In this document: one piece after another, positions 37,988 to 48,002 of the stretch
How positions within the stretch are numbered: the first letter of the stretch is position 1
Layout of the letters: every line of letters begins with the position of its first letter
Assembly (NCBI GenBank): GCA_958496175.1
Contig: OY292274.1
Location: 65,730,630 to 65,794,629 of the forward strand
DNA length: 64,000 nt
Direction of reading: 5' to 3'
Source of the DNA: Sisyra terminalis
Lineage: Eukaryota; Arthropoda; Insecta; Neuroptera; Sisyridae
Position numbers and translations under genes: made by a program
The notes under the pieces: generated by a model
Databases searched by the model: none
Told to the model about the DNA's origin: nothing
What the model saw: only the letters and a program-made list of their open reading frames with translations

Positions 37988-38035
37988 TGACCACTGAGGA
38001 AGATTGCTTGGCGATCGAAATACGTATCTGGGCGA
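37988..38035 (+). ncRNA. Hammerhead-ribozyme-like motif, family H1, copy b
   Basis: TGACCA-CTGAGGA-A-GATTGC-TTG-GCGATC-GAA-ATACGTAT-C-TGGGC. All core bases are present. Helix II has five canonical pairs plus one U-G wobble, helix III is self-complementary, and helix I pairs TGG/CCA plus GC beyond a mismatch. Best plus-strand copy of family H1. Confidence 0.72.
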
Positions 38036-38452
38036 TGCGTTAAAAATACATTACTTAAAATTTATGTTTATGGTTTACTTTAGTAAATTAATATTAAATA
38101 AATAAGACCACAATATATTTTGTATATTGTTTAAACAGTATAACTGTTCAAAGTCAGCGAAAAAATCAAATTTTAACGAAAAATTGTTTTGGAAAAATTG
38201 CATAAAAATTTTCCTTTAAATGGTGATACGTAATAGGAAAACAAGGTATTTATTTCAATTTAAAAGAATGGCTGTTATTTCGTTAAATAAAGTTATTTAA
38301 TACATCAATACATACATTTTTAGCCCTGTATTATGTTGCAGAGGGGTGCAGTACTTTGTTGAAACTTTCAAATACTATCGCCAACATGTAAATATCATTG
38401 ATTGATGAAATTTTACATTTTAATTTGTAAAAGCATAAAAAAACGTTTTTAA

Positions 38453-38486
38453 TAGATTGCTTTGAAATCGAAATACGTATCTGGGC
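38453..38486 (+). ncRNA. Truncated hammerhead-like motif, family H1, copy c
   Basis: Keeps part of helix II, GAA, ATACGTAT-C and TGGGC, but the CTGAGGA core is gone, so it cannot be active. Marks the junction between the two tandem units. Confidence 0.55.
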
Positions 38487-38591
38487 AATATGTCAAATAT
38501 ACATTAGGTAAAATTTATCTTTATATTTTACTTTAGTAAATTAATATTCAATAAATAAGACCACAATATATTTTGTATATCGCATAAACAG

Positions 38592-39600
38592 TAGACTAAT
38601 TCAAGAAAAATGATGATTTTTTTTTCTTAATTATATCGAAAATATTGTTGGGAATGTCAAAAAAAAATCCTGTGAAAGTTTAAGCTCTTAATATTAATAT
38701 TAAGAGGTACCGCATCGCAAATTTCGATTTTCCATTTCAATAGCATGGGAACAATATTCTCTTGCACTTTGGAGTTTTATAGCTCACGTTGGTGACAATA
38801 TTTCGGAATGACCAAAGTATATTCTTGTAGAAAATTGAACGATCTAAAAAAAGGTCTGTTACAAGTTTTTGATATATTTATTCCTTCAAAAGTAATTCGA
38901 GGTCAAAGTTGAACTAAAGAGAAAATTTAGTATTTTTTAAATTTCTTGACGCAATCATCAATTTTATGAGAAAATTTTATAGGACATTTTTTGTAGAGCA
39001 CTCTTTTTTCTATAGCTTATCTCCATAAAAGTTTTTGATATTTTCCACAGGTCCTAAGTTATTTTCATTAAAATGAAAATTCCCTGAATTATTATATTTT
39101 TACCATAATTTTTTTTTTATTTTATTTTAATTAAATATCTTAGTACCTGTAAAAAATATCAAAAACTTTTATAGAGATAAGTTATAGAAAAAAAAGTGCT
39201 CTACAAAAAATGTCCCATAAAAATTTCGCATAAAATTGATGGTTGATTTAAAAAATTGAAAAAATATTAAAATTTCTCTTTAGTTCAACTTTGACCTCGA
39301 ATAACTTTTGAAGGAATAAATATATCAAAAAGTTGTAACAGACCTTTTTTGTAGATCGTTCAATTTTCTATAAGAATATACCATGGTCATTCCGAAACAT
39401 TGTCACCAACGTGAGCTATAAAATTCCAAAGTGCAAGAGAATATTGTTCCCATGTTATTTAAATGGAAAATCGAATTTTGTGATGTGGATACTCTTAATA
39501 TTAAGAGCTTAAAGTTTCACATGATTTTTTTTTGTCATTCCCAACAATATTTTTGATATAATTAAGAAAAAAAAATCATCATTTTTTTTGAATCAGTCTA
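38592..39600. mobile_element. Fold-back element family A, copy 6, with exact 8-bp target duplication
   Basis: Termini TAGACTAATTC / GAATCAGTCTA. ATAAACAG flanks both sides (38584-38591 and 39601-39608). The equivalent site in tandem unit 1 (38130-38145) is a single AAACAGTATAACTG. This fixes the element boundaries and an 8-bp duplication (hAT-like) for family A, where TA flanks alone would have suggested mariner. Confidence 0.93.
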
Positions 39601-39842
39601 ATAAACAGTATAACTGTTCAAAGTCAGCGAAAAAATCGAATTTGAACAAAAATTTGTTTTGGAAAAATGGCATAAAAATTTTCCTTTAAATGGCAATAAG
39701 TAATAGGAAAACAAGGTATTTATTTGAATTTAAAAGAATGGCTATTATTACGTTAAATAAAGCTATTAATACATCAATACATACATTTTTAGCTATGTAT
39801 TATAATGTAAAATGGGTGGAATATGTGGATTTTTTTTACTAC

Positions 39843-40109
39843 ATGACTCGTTTATTTTGAAAGTGGCGTAAGTCCATTTCAAGGATGGTCTATATCGTGA
39901 TTTTTCTTCTTGTAACTAGAACAAAGAATGTTAATTATTTAACTGCTAAGTTTTCATAAATTACTGATTTCTGATACATTTTAGTTGTTAACAAAAACGC
40001 CAATTATTCCCTCCTCCTTAGTATCTTATGTTCCTATGGTTAAAAATGATAACACTGTAGGGACTGTTCTTGAAATGGACTTAACTCACTTTCAAAATAA
40101 ATGGCGCAT
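39843..40109. mobile_element. MITE family M1, copy 3, inside H1 tandem unit 2
   Basis: 267 bp, ATGACTCGTTTATTTTG at one end and CAAAATAAATGGCGCAT at the other. Its insertion splits the segment that is continuous in unit 1 near 38345-38360. The open frame at 39985-40173 runs from the MITE into flank and is not a gene. Confidence 0.85.
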
Positions 40110-40533
40110 ATACAAAAACTACTATGTTGAAACTTTCAAATACTATCGCCAACATTTAAAAATCATTGATTGATGAAATTGTACATCTCAATTTTTAAAA
40201 GCATAGATAAACGTTTTTAATATGATGATGTAAAAGTTTTGTGGATTACAACTTGAAGATATCAAAATTGATTGATACATAAGAGAAATGATTGCAACTC
40301 AATAATTAATTCAAGAAATGAAATAGTTATTTATCCATGGAAACCTAAAATAGATCTACAAAGAATATATGAAGGTACTTTAGTCAAAAGTTCAAGCTTT
40401 TTCTTTACCGGCTGTATTAGGTAGGGTCGTGAATGACATTCAATGACATTGAAACGTTCGCTACTTCGATGATGCAATTTGGGCATTTCAAAAGCCATTT
40501 TTTTTTTTAATAAAAAAAGTTTGAAAAACTTAC

Positions 40534-40549
40534 CCTCATTAGACTCCAT
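40534..40549 (-). CDS. Candidate alternative first coding exon of the aquaporin (MESNE)
   Basis: Minus strand: ATG GAG TCT AAT GAG G followed by GTAAGT, a full-consensus donor. The exon ends in phase 1, exactly what aquaporin exon 2 at 4949 requires. Joining them gives MESNEG-FKKMVQ with no other change. No other minus-strand coding exon lies between here and 5070 that I can see. A CpG-richer stretch 190-310 bp upstream is a possible promoter. It could instead be a chance ATG with a donor; RNA reads crossing 40534 to 4949 would settle it. Confidence 0.45.
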
Positions 40550-40734
40550 TAGTTAAATTTAGTTTTACTATTCTTCAGTAATGAAGAAATTGTGAAATAT
40601 TAATATAAAAACGCGAGGAAATTATTTTTTTTCCAAATTAAACAACTATTGAAGCTTATTTAATTCAAGAAAAGCGCTTTTTTAGCAGTTAAGAATTTTC
40701 CTAATTTACCTACTTTGTTTTTGTTAGTGTCACA

Positions 40735-40860
40735 AAAGCACATCCAACCAACGTGAGGGCGAACGTTGAACTGTCGAAAGTGAACGTTAAAGTCGCGTAA
40801 AGGGCTTTCACTATCGATTTGCGCGCAGCTTTTCATCCCCTTTCAAAGCAGGGGTGGAAA
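40735..40860 (-). promoter_or_regulatory. CpG-richer, promoter-like stretch
   Basis: A local rise in GC and CpG within AT-rich intron, with two inverted GAACGTT / AACGTTC words 20-25 bp apart (40771-40800). It lies just upstream of the candidate MESNE exon. No clean TATA-initiator pair. Inference from composition only. Confidence 0.3.
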
Positions 40861-41390
40861 TAACCTTCCCACTTGAGATTGGAAAATATCATCACAAACA
40901 AATCAACCAGTTTCATTCATTTTACATACAACAGAGATTTTCCGGTTTCCCAATGATTTGATAGTAATTAAAAATTGGTCTTTAATGAGGAAGGGGTTGT
41001 GTATAAACAAGGGTTGTTTATTGTTGCGTCCACTTGCTTTATTCCGCCAAGTAATGGAATTGAAATTTGAGATGTACGAGAAAAATATACGCCGTGCCTA
41101 TTTTTTTTAAAGGTCATCAATTAAATCCATTTGTTGTGCTTTATTGAAACATTGTTTTTTTTTTTTATTTTTTAAATAGACTAATCAATTGTGCTACTAA
41201 CATAATTTATAGTTGTTTACTTTGGGGTTTTAAAAAGGAATCTATAAACTTAATAATTCATAGTAGGATATGCAACCCGCGTTACACACATGTATCAATG
41301 TAAACATACCCCAAAAGCATCATTTTTCTAAAGGATTTTTTGGGACTTTAGATGGCAAAATTTTAAGAGTTGGAAAGTTTTCCCACTTAC

Positions 41391-41602
41391 TAGGCACTGT
41401 TGTGATGTTTTCTTTTTCATTGGGGGTGGTAATTGGAATGCTGCGACGTCCATCTGAGACAATTTTCGTGTCGCCAATAACATTGGAATTTTTTCCTTGA
41501 ATAAACGATGATACTGTTAGAACGTTGCCTTGGTATTCCGGCACTGTCCGCTTAATTTCCGTTTCCATATCGATTCCGGAGATTGTCCTCCACCAAATCA
41601 GT
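41391..41602 (-). CDS. Candidate alternative N-terminal exon of the aquaporin (METEIKR...)
   Basis: Upstream, CTCCTTTTTCCAG is a good acceptor; at the other end CCTA-GTAAGT is a good donor. From the ATG at 41568 it codes 59 residues plus one base (phase 1), compatible with aquaporin exon 2, giving ...ITTVP-S-FKKMVQ. Codons are richer in G/C than the surroundings. The encoded segment is hydrophilic, with Ser/Thr/Asn/Lys and a GRRSIPITTP stretch, and would be a cytoplasmic N-terminal extension. The frame is open 11 codons above the ATG to the acceptor, so the true start could lie in an earlier exon. I know no homologue. The alternative is an exon of a separate minus-strand transcript. Confidence 0.45.
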
Positions 41603-41753
41603 CTGGAAAAAGGAGGAAAAAATTACAACTTAATGCTTGAAAGCTTTTCACTTTCTAGTCGTGAATGTTTGGAAACTATATGTTTTATTTTATATCATAT
41701 TTGATCGAATCTCCGTACCATACTGTTCCATCTTATCAGATTTACGTGTCTTA

Positions 41754-42060
41754 TCTATATCTATATATATAAAATCGTTTAGCCTAATGTAATGAATGTA
41801 ACTACAAAATCAAACTACAGCCAAAACTGCTGGTCATAAAGTCGTGAAATTTCAAAGGTATATCTCTTATATGACATAAACATCCGAAAAGGACGAATTT
41901 TTAAAAATTCCACCCCTAACGGGGTGAAATGGGGGTGACAAATTTAATAATCAAAGTGCCATTAAAAACGAAACATAATCGAAACAGAAACGAATAATAA
42001 TGTTTGATTTTTTAAATATTTTGCCAATTTGAATTTCCTATCTCTACCGGAAAAAAAATC
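41754..42060 (+). mobile_element. Helitron 5' portion
   Basis: Begins TCTATATCTATATATATAAA, the typical 5' terminus of insect Helitrons, and continues with the phrases usual for these elements (GCTGGTCATAAAGTCGTG, CATCCGAAAAGGACG, CCACCCCTAACGGGGTG). The 3' end is not found; a family A element follows 65 bp downstream. Confidence 0.6.
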
Positions 42061-42123
42061 ATTTAAATAAAATTAAAGTATCAAAGTATGTAATTGAAAC
42101 GTGTTTAGGGTGTTAATGTATAT

Positions 42124-43453
42124 TAGACTAATTCAAAAAAAATGATGATTTTTTTTTCTTAATTATATCGAAAATATTATTGGAAATGACAAAAAAAAAA
42201 CCTGTGAATGTTTAAGCTCTTAATATTAACATTAAGAGGTGCCGCATCGCAAATTTCGATTTTCCATTTAAATAACATGGGAACAATATTCTCTTGCACT
42301 TTGGGATTTTATAGCTCACGTTGGTGACAATATTTCGGAATGACCAAGGTATATTCTTGTAGAAAATTGAACGATCAATAAAAAAGATCTCGAACAAGTT
42401 TTTGATATATTTGTTCCTTCAAAAGTTATTCGAGGTCAAAGTGGAACTAAAGAGAAATTTTAATATTTTTTCAATTTTTTGACGCAACCATCAATTTTAT
42501 GAGAAATTTTTATAGGACATTTTTTGTAGAGCACTTTTTTTCGTATAATTTATCTCTATAAAAGTTTTTGATATTTTTCACAGGTCCTAAGTTATTTGCA
42601 ATGAACTGAAAATTCCCTGAATTATTATATTTTTAACATATTTTTTTTTATTTTAATTACATAACTTAGGACCTGTGAAAAATATCAAAAACTTTTATAG
42701 AGATAAGTTATAGGAAAAAAAGTCCTCTACAAAAAATGTCCTATAAAATTGTCTCATAAAATTGATGGTTGCGTCAAAAAATTGAAAAAATATTAAAACT
42801 TCTCTTTAGTTCAACTTTGACTTCGAATAACTTTTGAAGGAATAAATATATTAAAAACTTGTACGATACTTTTTTTGTAGATCGTTTAATTTTCTACAAG
42901 AATGTACCTTGGTCATTCGAAATATTGTCATCAACGTGAGCTATAAAATTCAAAAGGTTTGGAGATATGATAAATGACAGTTGAAAATAAAAAAAAATAT
43001 TTATGCTAAAAATATAATAATTCAGGGAATTTTCAGTTTAATGCAAATAACTAAGGACCTGTGAAAAATATCAAAAACTTTTATAGAGATAAGTTATAGG
43101 AAAAAAAGTCCTCTACAAAAAATGTCCTATAAAATTGTCTCATAAAATTGATGGTTGCGTCAAAAAATTGAAAAAATATTAAAACTTCTCATTAGTTCAA
43201 CTTTGACCTCGAATAACTTTTGAAGGAATAAATATATCAAATACTTGTACGAAACCTTTTTTGTAGATCGTTCAATTTTCTACAAGAATATACCTTGGTC
43301 ATTCCGAAATATTGTCACCAACGTGAGCTATAAAATTCCAAAGTGCAAGAGAATATTGTTCCCATGTTATTTAAATGGAAAATCGAAATTTGCGATGCGG
43401 TACCTCTTAATATTAATATTAAGAGCGTAAACTTTGAACTTTGAATCAGTCTA
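42124..43453. mobile_element. Fold-back element family A, copy 7, with duplicated arm
   Basis: Ends TAGACTAATTC and GAATCAGTCTA. 1.33 kb rather than 1.0 kb because the right arm occurs twice (~42660-42955 and ~43045-43440), joined by a short AT-rich piece. The distal subterminal block is shortened. No clear flanking duplication. Confidence 0.9.
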
Positions 43454-44243
43454 GTATTCATTAATCTATTTTAATCGGCCTTTACCTAAATGCTACTTTT
43501 ATTGTTAATAATTAAACGTAAACACTTATAATTTGTACTCTTTTTTTCTGAAGTAAAATTAGTTGAACTTGATTACAAAGTTTCTATGAAATCGGTAAAG
43601 CAGTCTTTAAATTGGAACCATAAGTGAAATCAGAATAAAATATTGGTACTACTATTTAGATAAAGACTTGTTAGTGACCTTTATATTTTTTTTTTTTTTT
43701 GGTGAAACACTAAGATGCACCTGTAAACAAAGTATTATCGAAATCGATAAACCTGTTCTTTAATCTTACGATAGAATTCAGGTAGACAAATATTTATATT
43801 CAATTTTATTGAGTTTTGCTCTATAATGATATCTATTGTGACCGAAACCGGCTTAATTCCGAGTTGGTGTGAAATTGCATGGAATTTTTACCTGGTCTCC
43901 ACAGGTGGTATGAGATAACATTGTAAATGCTTGAAGGCCAAAATGTGAGAAAAAGATTGTTTCAAAGGCGTCACTAATGGATTTTGAAACAGGTGTTAAT
44001 GGGATTATAATTGACAACAAATAATAAATTCCTTAAACTGGTTCCAAATTCCTGAACGACATATTTAAAGCTGCCATTCTCTCATTTTGGCCTTCAAGCT
44101 TTTTCTATGTTATTTCTTATCAACAGTTGAAAGTACGAATACTTGCATATTAGCTAACTGGTTCCATACTTTACGTGTGGAATTCATACTGACAAAAATC
44201 ATAATACAAATAAAAAGTATTTCAATTTTCTTTTTATTCCTTA
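43454..44243. other. Intronic sequence, nothing recognised
   Basis: AT-rich, with two loosely inverted phrases (AAGGCCAAAATGTGAGA near 43935 and TCTCATTTTGGCCTTCAAG near 44080) that suggest another small fold-back about 160 bp long. No coding signal. Confidence 0.4.
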
Positions 44244-44460
44244 CTAGCTGATGCCCGCAACTTCGTCTGCGTGACATCTATGATGGTATTATTTTCTTTT
44301 GTAATTTGCATATATGTATAAGATTTATGTATTGGAAATTTTATAATCTTACGAAAAACGTATCCGAATCTAAAAGTTAATATTTTAACGCCTTTAAACT
44401 GGCACATTTTACCAAATGTTTTTTTTTTTTTATTAAAAGTCACTAAATATTCTTTTAATT
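44244..44460 (-). mobile_element. Helitron 3' end, minus orientation
   Basis: On the minus strand the sequence runs CGCAGACGAAGTTGCGGGCA, then TCAGCTAG followed by T. This is the hairpin plus CTRR terminus of a Helitron inserted next to T. The upstream body is not clearly bounded and may reach beyond 44460. Confidence 0.6.
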
Positions 44461-44917
44461 TTAAGAAAATATCCGATGAAATTCAACACGATTATTTAAA
44501 TTGATATTATTTACACCTTATGCGTAGGATGCATGCTTACTATATATTTAATCATCCGCAAATCAATCAGTTATGCATGAATAAAAAATTTCTTAAGATC
44601 GATAAGTCGGCCGTTAGTTGTAATATGACTTAAGGTAGACAAATTGAAAAATATTTAAAAATTCCCCTAATTTTAAATGGATATATTGTCTTGAAATGGT
44701 TATTGAAATTGGGTCAAAAATCCAAAAGCATAGAGTCCTATTTTTTTGTAAATTGGTAGGATTTCCAGACACTGCTCCAATTCCCGAATGAATGTTTCTC
44801 CCAGAACCACTACCCAACTGGGCACCCAACCCCCCCTTTAATAAGATACTAATTAAACCCTTTAATTAAGTATTAATGTTCTTTTTTACGATATCAAAAA
44901 ATCAGTTTATTTTAAAT
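44461..44917. other. Intronic sequence, possibly Helitron body
   Basis: No gene. Could be the remainder of the Helitron ending at 44244. A 71-codon minus frame at 44614-44829 has no recognisable family. Confidence 0.35.
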
Positions 44918-45000
44918 CAGGGGTGGCCAACCCAAATGTTATTGCGGGCCATTTCGGAAATGCATCCTAACTCCGCTGGCCACCATTAAAGTTATATATC
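44918..45000 (+). mobile_element. hAT-type element end
   Basis: CAGGGGTGGCCAACCC followed by GCGGGCC is the typical start of a widespread hAT family. CTGGCCACC follows at 44979, so it may be a very short internally deleted copy. Confidence 0.4.
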
Positions 45001-45471
45001 TCAAATTTTCCGTTCTAAATTTAGATACACTGTTAACATTTTAATCTGTGAATGTTTTTATCTTTTTGCGACCGCAAAAAAACAGCTTTTTCAATGGTCA
45101 ATACAACGGCCACTAATTGCCAATACTTTATACTTCATTACTATGATTAAAATGATGTGTTGTGATTTTTAGAGATATAGCAAATTTTTTCAAATCTAAG
45201 TTGAAAAATGTATATTCTGAAGTTCAGTTATAAAAGGTACAGTAAGGGATGCTGCGAGTTGCTAAGGGAGGGATTTTTAATGTTTCAAGAACATATTTTA
45301 AATCCAAGTCATTTATTTACAGTCATTATAATACAGACTGGCAAAAAAAAAAAACAATGTTATATTTAGCGTCGTTTTTGGTTTTGAATATTCTGATATT
45401 TTTTTAAATAAGACGACAATTCAGGTTGTTTAAGATCGGTTTTTATTTTTTTAATATTTTTACTATTCAAT

Positions 45472-45510
45472 TAGCTACGTTTCGTTACGTATCGTAGCTT
45501 CATCAGGCTT
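45472..45510 (-). ncRNA. Hammerhead-like motif, family H2, copy l
   Basis: AGC-CTGATGA-A-GCTACG-ATA-CGTAAC-GAA-ACGT-A-GCT. Core intact; helix II has one C-A mismatch. Confidence 0.6.
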
Positions 45511-45544
45511 CTTGATTAATTAAATCGAGATTAATTAAATCAAG

Positions 45545-45583
45545 AAGCCTGATGAAGTTACGATACGTAACGAAACGTAGCTA
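45545..45583 (+). ncRNA. Hammerhead-like motif, family H2, copy m
   Basis: AGC-CTGATGA-A-GTTACG-ATA-CGTAAC-GAA-ACGT-A-GCT. Identical over the motif to copy h on the minus strand at 26.5 kb; perfect helix II and helix I. Confidence 0.7.
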
Positions 45584-45690
45584 ATTGAATAGTAAAAATA
45601 TTAAAAAATTAAAAACCGATCTTAAACAACCTAAATTGTTTTCTTATTTAAAAAAATAAAAGCTGCGATCTGAATTTTATCATCTATTCT

Positions 45691-46715
45691 GATATTGTAA
45701 TTGTTATTCTGATATGATTGTAATTGTTGCATATGAAAATTTTATATCACATAATCAAAAACCCATTATGGTTTTTGTGATTAATTACACACAAATTTAA
45801 TCAGGGGAACTCTTTTTGAATTTCGAAGGCCGATTTAATAACTCCGGGTATTATAAATAAACTATATCTAATGATGGCAATTTTTTCATTATTTTTTTTT
45901 TTTTTTTAAATAATTCCCCTTGTAATTTTGAGGAAATTAAACTAATTAAATGTTGATTTTAAGCTAAAAGATAAATAAAACAATTGGTGTACATGACAAA
46001 GATAAAGATATCCCAATTAAAATTCTTTACCTAGGGAATATTATACGAAAATAGAACCGTAAAACTAACCAAAATCGTGGGACTGAAAAGGAAGAGGAAC
46101 CATAAGTTGGTGCCATAGAAATTTGGCATCAAATATCTGCATGTATATGGTACCAACTTAATGCCTTTTTTTAAAGAATTTTACACTTTACTATAGTTAA
46201 GATATGGTCTAAACCGTCTAAACTATGAAAAGTTTTAATTTTCTTTGAAAAAAATATTTTTTTTATCTATCCAATCTTAAACTACAGTTAAGAATTAAGT
46301 CTCAAGAAAATTTTTAAATTGTCAACTTTTCCAAAATTGTCTTATTTTATTCTTTTTTCCTCTTCTACGTTCTGGAAGAACTATTGCACCTCAGCTTTGT
46401 TAATAGTTCCAATTGGCCAGGAGTGCCTCTGAGATAAATCTTAACAGACACCCAATAGGATATTTATGGATATTTCCAATAGAGCTGAGGCGGCTTTGAA
46501 TCAAAAACAATCGAATAGTAGGTACGGAAAAGGGAATATTCCCAAGACTGCCACTCATATTTCAGTGCTTTGAAAAAATTCACACCGAATTTTGAGAAGG
46601 AAGGGGGTGCTTTGTTCTGGATAAAAATAGTTTAGAATTTAAATATTATCATCTAGTTAGCCAAGAATCAATATTAAATATCAGATATTTTGAAAAAACA
46701 TGGCAAGTGAAGACC
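45691..46715. other. Intronic sequence, nothing recognised
   Basis: AT-rich sequence without coding or repeat signals that I could follow. Confidence 0.4.
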
Positions 46716-47284
46716 AGGGGAATTACATAATAGTAGGTAAAACTAAGCATCAAAGAAATATTTTGACCTATTAGCTGAAAACTTGATGACTATCAAATCT
46801 TATCAAGCCCAAATCTAGTCCCCAAGTCAGGGGAATTACAAATTTTGTTCAGAACAAATTTTGCATAAAACTGAGTACTTATAGAAAATATTTTAGTTTT
46901 CCAGAAAAAAAAATCCTTTTCTAGCAACAATTATCATTAGACACGAAATTAAATACATTGAGTATACTTTGAAACGTGATTACAATCTTTTTCGGAGTAT
47001 ATTGATTTTTAGTTGAGAAAAGTTCTCAATTTACACTTTTCCTGACCGATATTTTATGTTTTCAACGAAAAAATCTGAATTTTCAACAGTACTATCTAGT
47101 AAGCCATGACAGAATCTAAGTCTTTGATTTCTTGTACTTTTTTGATAGAACTAATAGTTGGCCAGGAAATTGTGACCAATAGAAAAAAGGGCAATGTTAG
47201 AAACATATCACACGTACAACAAAATTAAGGAGGCTGTGATTGTAGGATAATGTAACAGATTTCAATCAATATGTTATTTTTTCA

Positions 47285-47409
47285 ATTGTTATTTACCGTT
47301 GCTTTATAACCAGTAAGGTCTTTAGTGCCTCTAGAGTCAATAAAATCTGTAAACCGAAAAATATCGATGATTTTCTCAATAAGAGATTTGAAACCCAGCA
47401 CCTACTAGT
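47285..47409 (-). mobile_element. SINE fragment lacking the tRNA-like head
   Basis: Shares the body of the adjacent SINE (GGTAAATAACAATT tail, TATAAAGC, ACTCTAGAGG), but the 5' tRNA-related part is reduced to a drifted B box (GGGTTTCAAATC on the minus strand). Confidence 0.65.
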
Positions 47410-47581
47410 TTTCTTTTAATTGTTATTTACCGTCGCTTTATAATTACTGAGATCTTTTAACGACTCTAGGGTTAATTAAATCCGCTATCGAAAAATATTG
47501 AAAATTTGGACGATAAGAGGATCGAACTCACTACTTATTAGTTTTGGAGAGGTCACCTAAACCACTCGGCCACTAGTAGGC
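47410..47581 (-). mobile_element. tRNA-derived SINE
   Basis: The minus strand starts GCCTACTAGTGGCCGAGTGG. TGGCCGAGTGGTTTAGG fits the A box of a class II (Leu/Ser-type) tRNA, and GAGTTCGATCC fits the B box 50 nt later. The head is followed by an unrelated ~110-bp body ending near GGTAAATAACAATT. It is not a tRNA gene: the acceptor stem cannot close and the body replaces the 3' half. Transcription would be by RNA polymerase III from the internal boxes. Confidence 0.75.
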
Positions 47582-48002
47582 TTAGTATTGTCTATGATAT
47601 TATGTTCATAGTATCGCAGAAGGCCTAGGATTTGCTAAAACAATCAAAATGACAACAATAAAGGGAAAAAAGATACAATTCAGAAGATACTATAGATTCT
47701 TATAGCATTAGCCACGATTTTCAATCGAAATTTAAGATTTTCTCTTTGTCAAGTGAACAATATTGTTAAAATTTCGAAATTTTTCGATTAAACAAGAAAT
47801 TTCGACCAAGAAACGAGTAAGTCCAGGGGAATGACATAACAGTTAGTAAAACTATGTATTTCTTATGTATTTTAGGTGAAAACCTGCTGAGTATCTATTT
47901 GCTTATTAAATGAAAATGTAGTGTAGATCCAAAACAGGGGAATTACAAATTTCTTTGAAAGAACAAAGAACAGCTTACTTACATTGCTTGTTTTTTTTTT
48001 AT

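Larger units (their letters stand above)
37960..40225 (+). repeat. Tandem pair of ~450-bp H1 units carrying hammerhead-like motifs, interrupted by two transposons
   Basis: Unit 1 (~37970-38452): complete motif b, a tail with GACCACAATATATTTTGTAT, CAAAGTCAGCGAAAAAATC, GTAATAGGAAAACAAGGTAT and TACTATCGCCAACATG. Unit 2 (38453-40225) repeats the same order, starting at a truncated motif c, and stops where the next motif would begin. Motif-to-motif distance is ~451 bp. Removing the fold-back (38592-39608 including one target copy) and MITE M1 (39843-40109) from unit 2 leaves ~470 bp. This one-ribozyme-per-unit layout is that of retrozymes or Penelope-like element repeats. Confidence 0.85.
45405..45690. 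repeat. Complete fold-back H2 module with facing hammerhead-like motifs l and m
   Basis: Bounded by GACGACAATTCAGGTTGTTT (45412) and its mirror (about 45625-45645). Copy l lies on the minus strand (45472-45510) and copy m on the plus strand (45545-45583), with a ~35-bp AT-rich spacer. Further outward are the GATCTGAATTTTATCATC flank and the TTAAGATCGG / CCGATCTTAA pair seen at 26.6-27.3 kb. Confidence 0.8.
46716..47985. repeat. Duplicated ~165-bp segment about 1.1 kb apart
   Basis: Segment 46716-46880 (AGGGGAATTACATAATAGTA ... AGGGGAATTACAAATT) recurs in diverged form at 47824-47985 (AGGGGAATGACATAACAGTT ... AGGGGAATTACAAATT). The sequence between them holds the SINE copies at 47.3-47.6 kb. 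No gene. Confidence 0.6.

Noticed and set aside
38592..39600. Family A as a Tc1/mariner-type element because TA flanks its ends
   Set aside because: The sister empty site shows an 8-bp ATAAACAG duplication with TAG/CTA belonging to the element.
2421..43430. A recurrent ~61-residue open frame ([16 protein letters not shown]...) present in many places on both strands, looking like a conserved small protein family
   Set aside because: It always lies in the arms of fold-back family A, appears in both arms of the same hairpin, and varies as the DNA does, with stops in several copies. Repetition of the DNA explains it.
47410..47581. A genuine tRNA-Ser/Leu gene
   Set aside because: A and B boxes fit, but the acceptor stem cannot close and the 3' half is replaced by SINE body.
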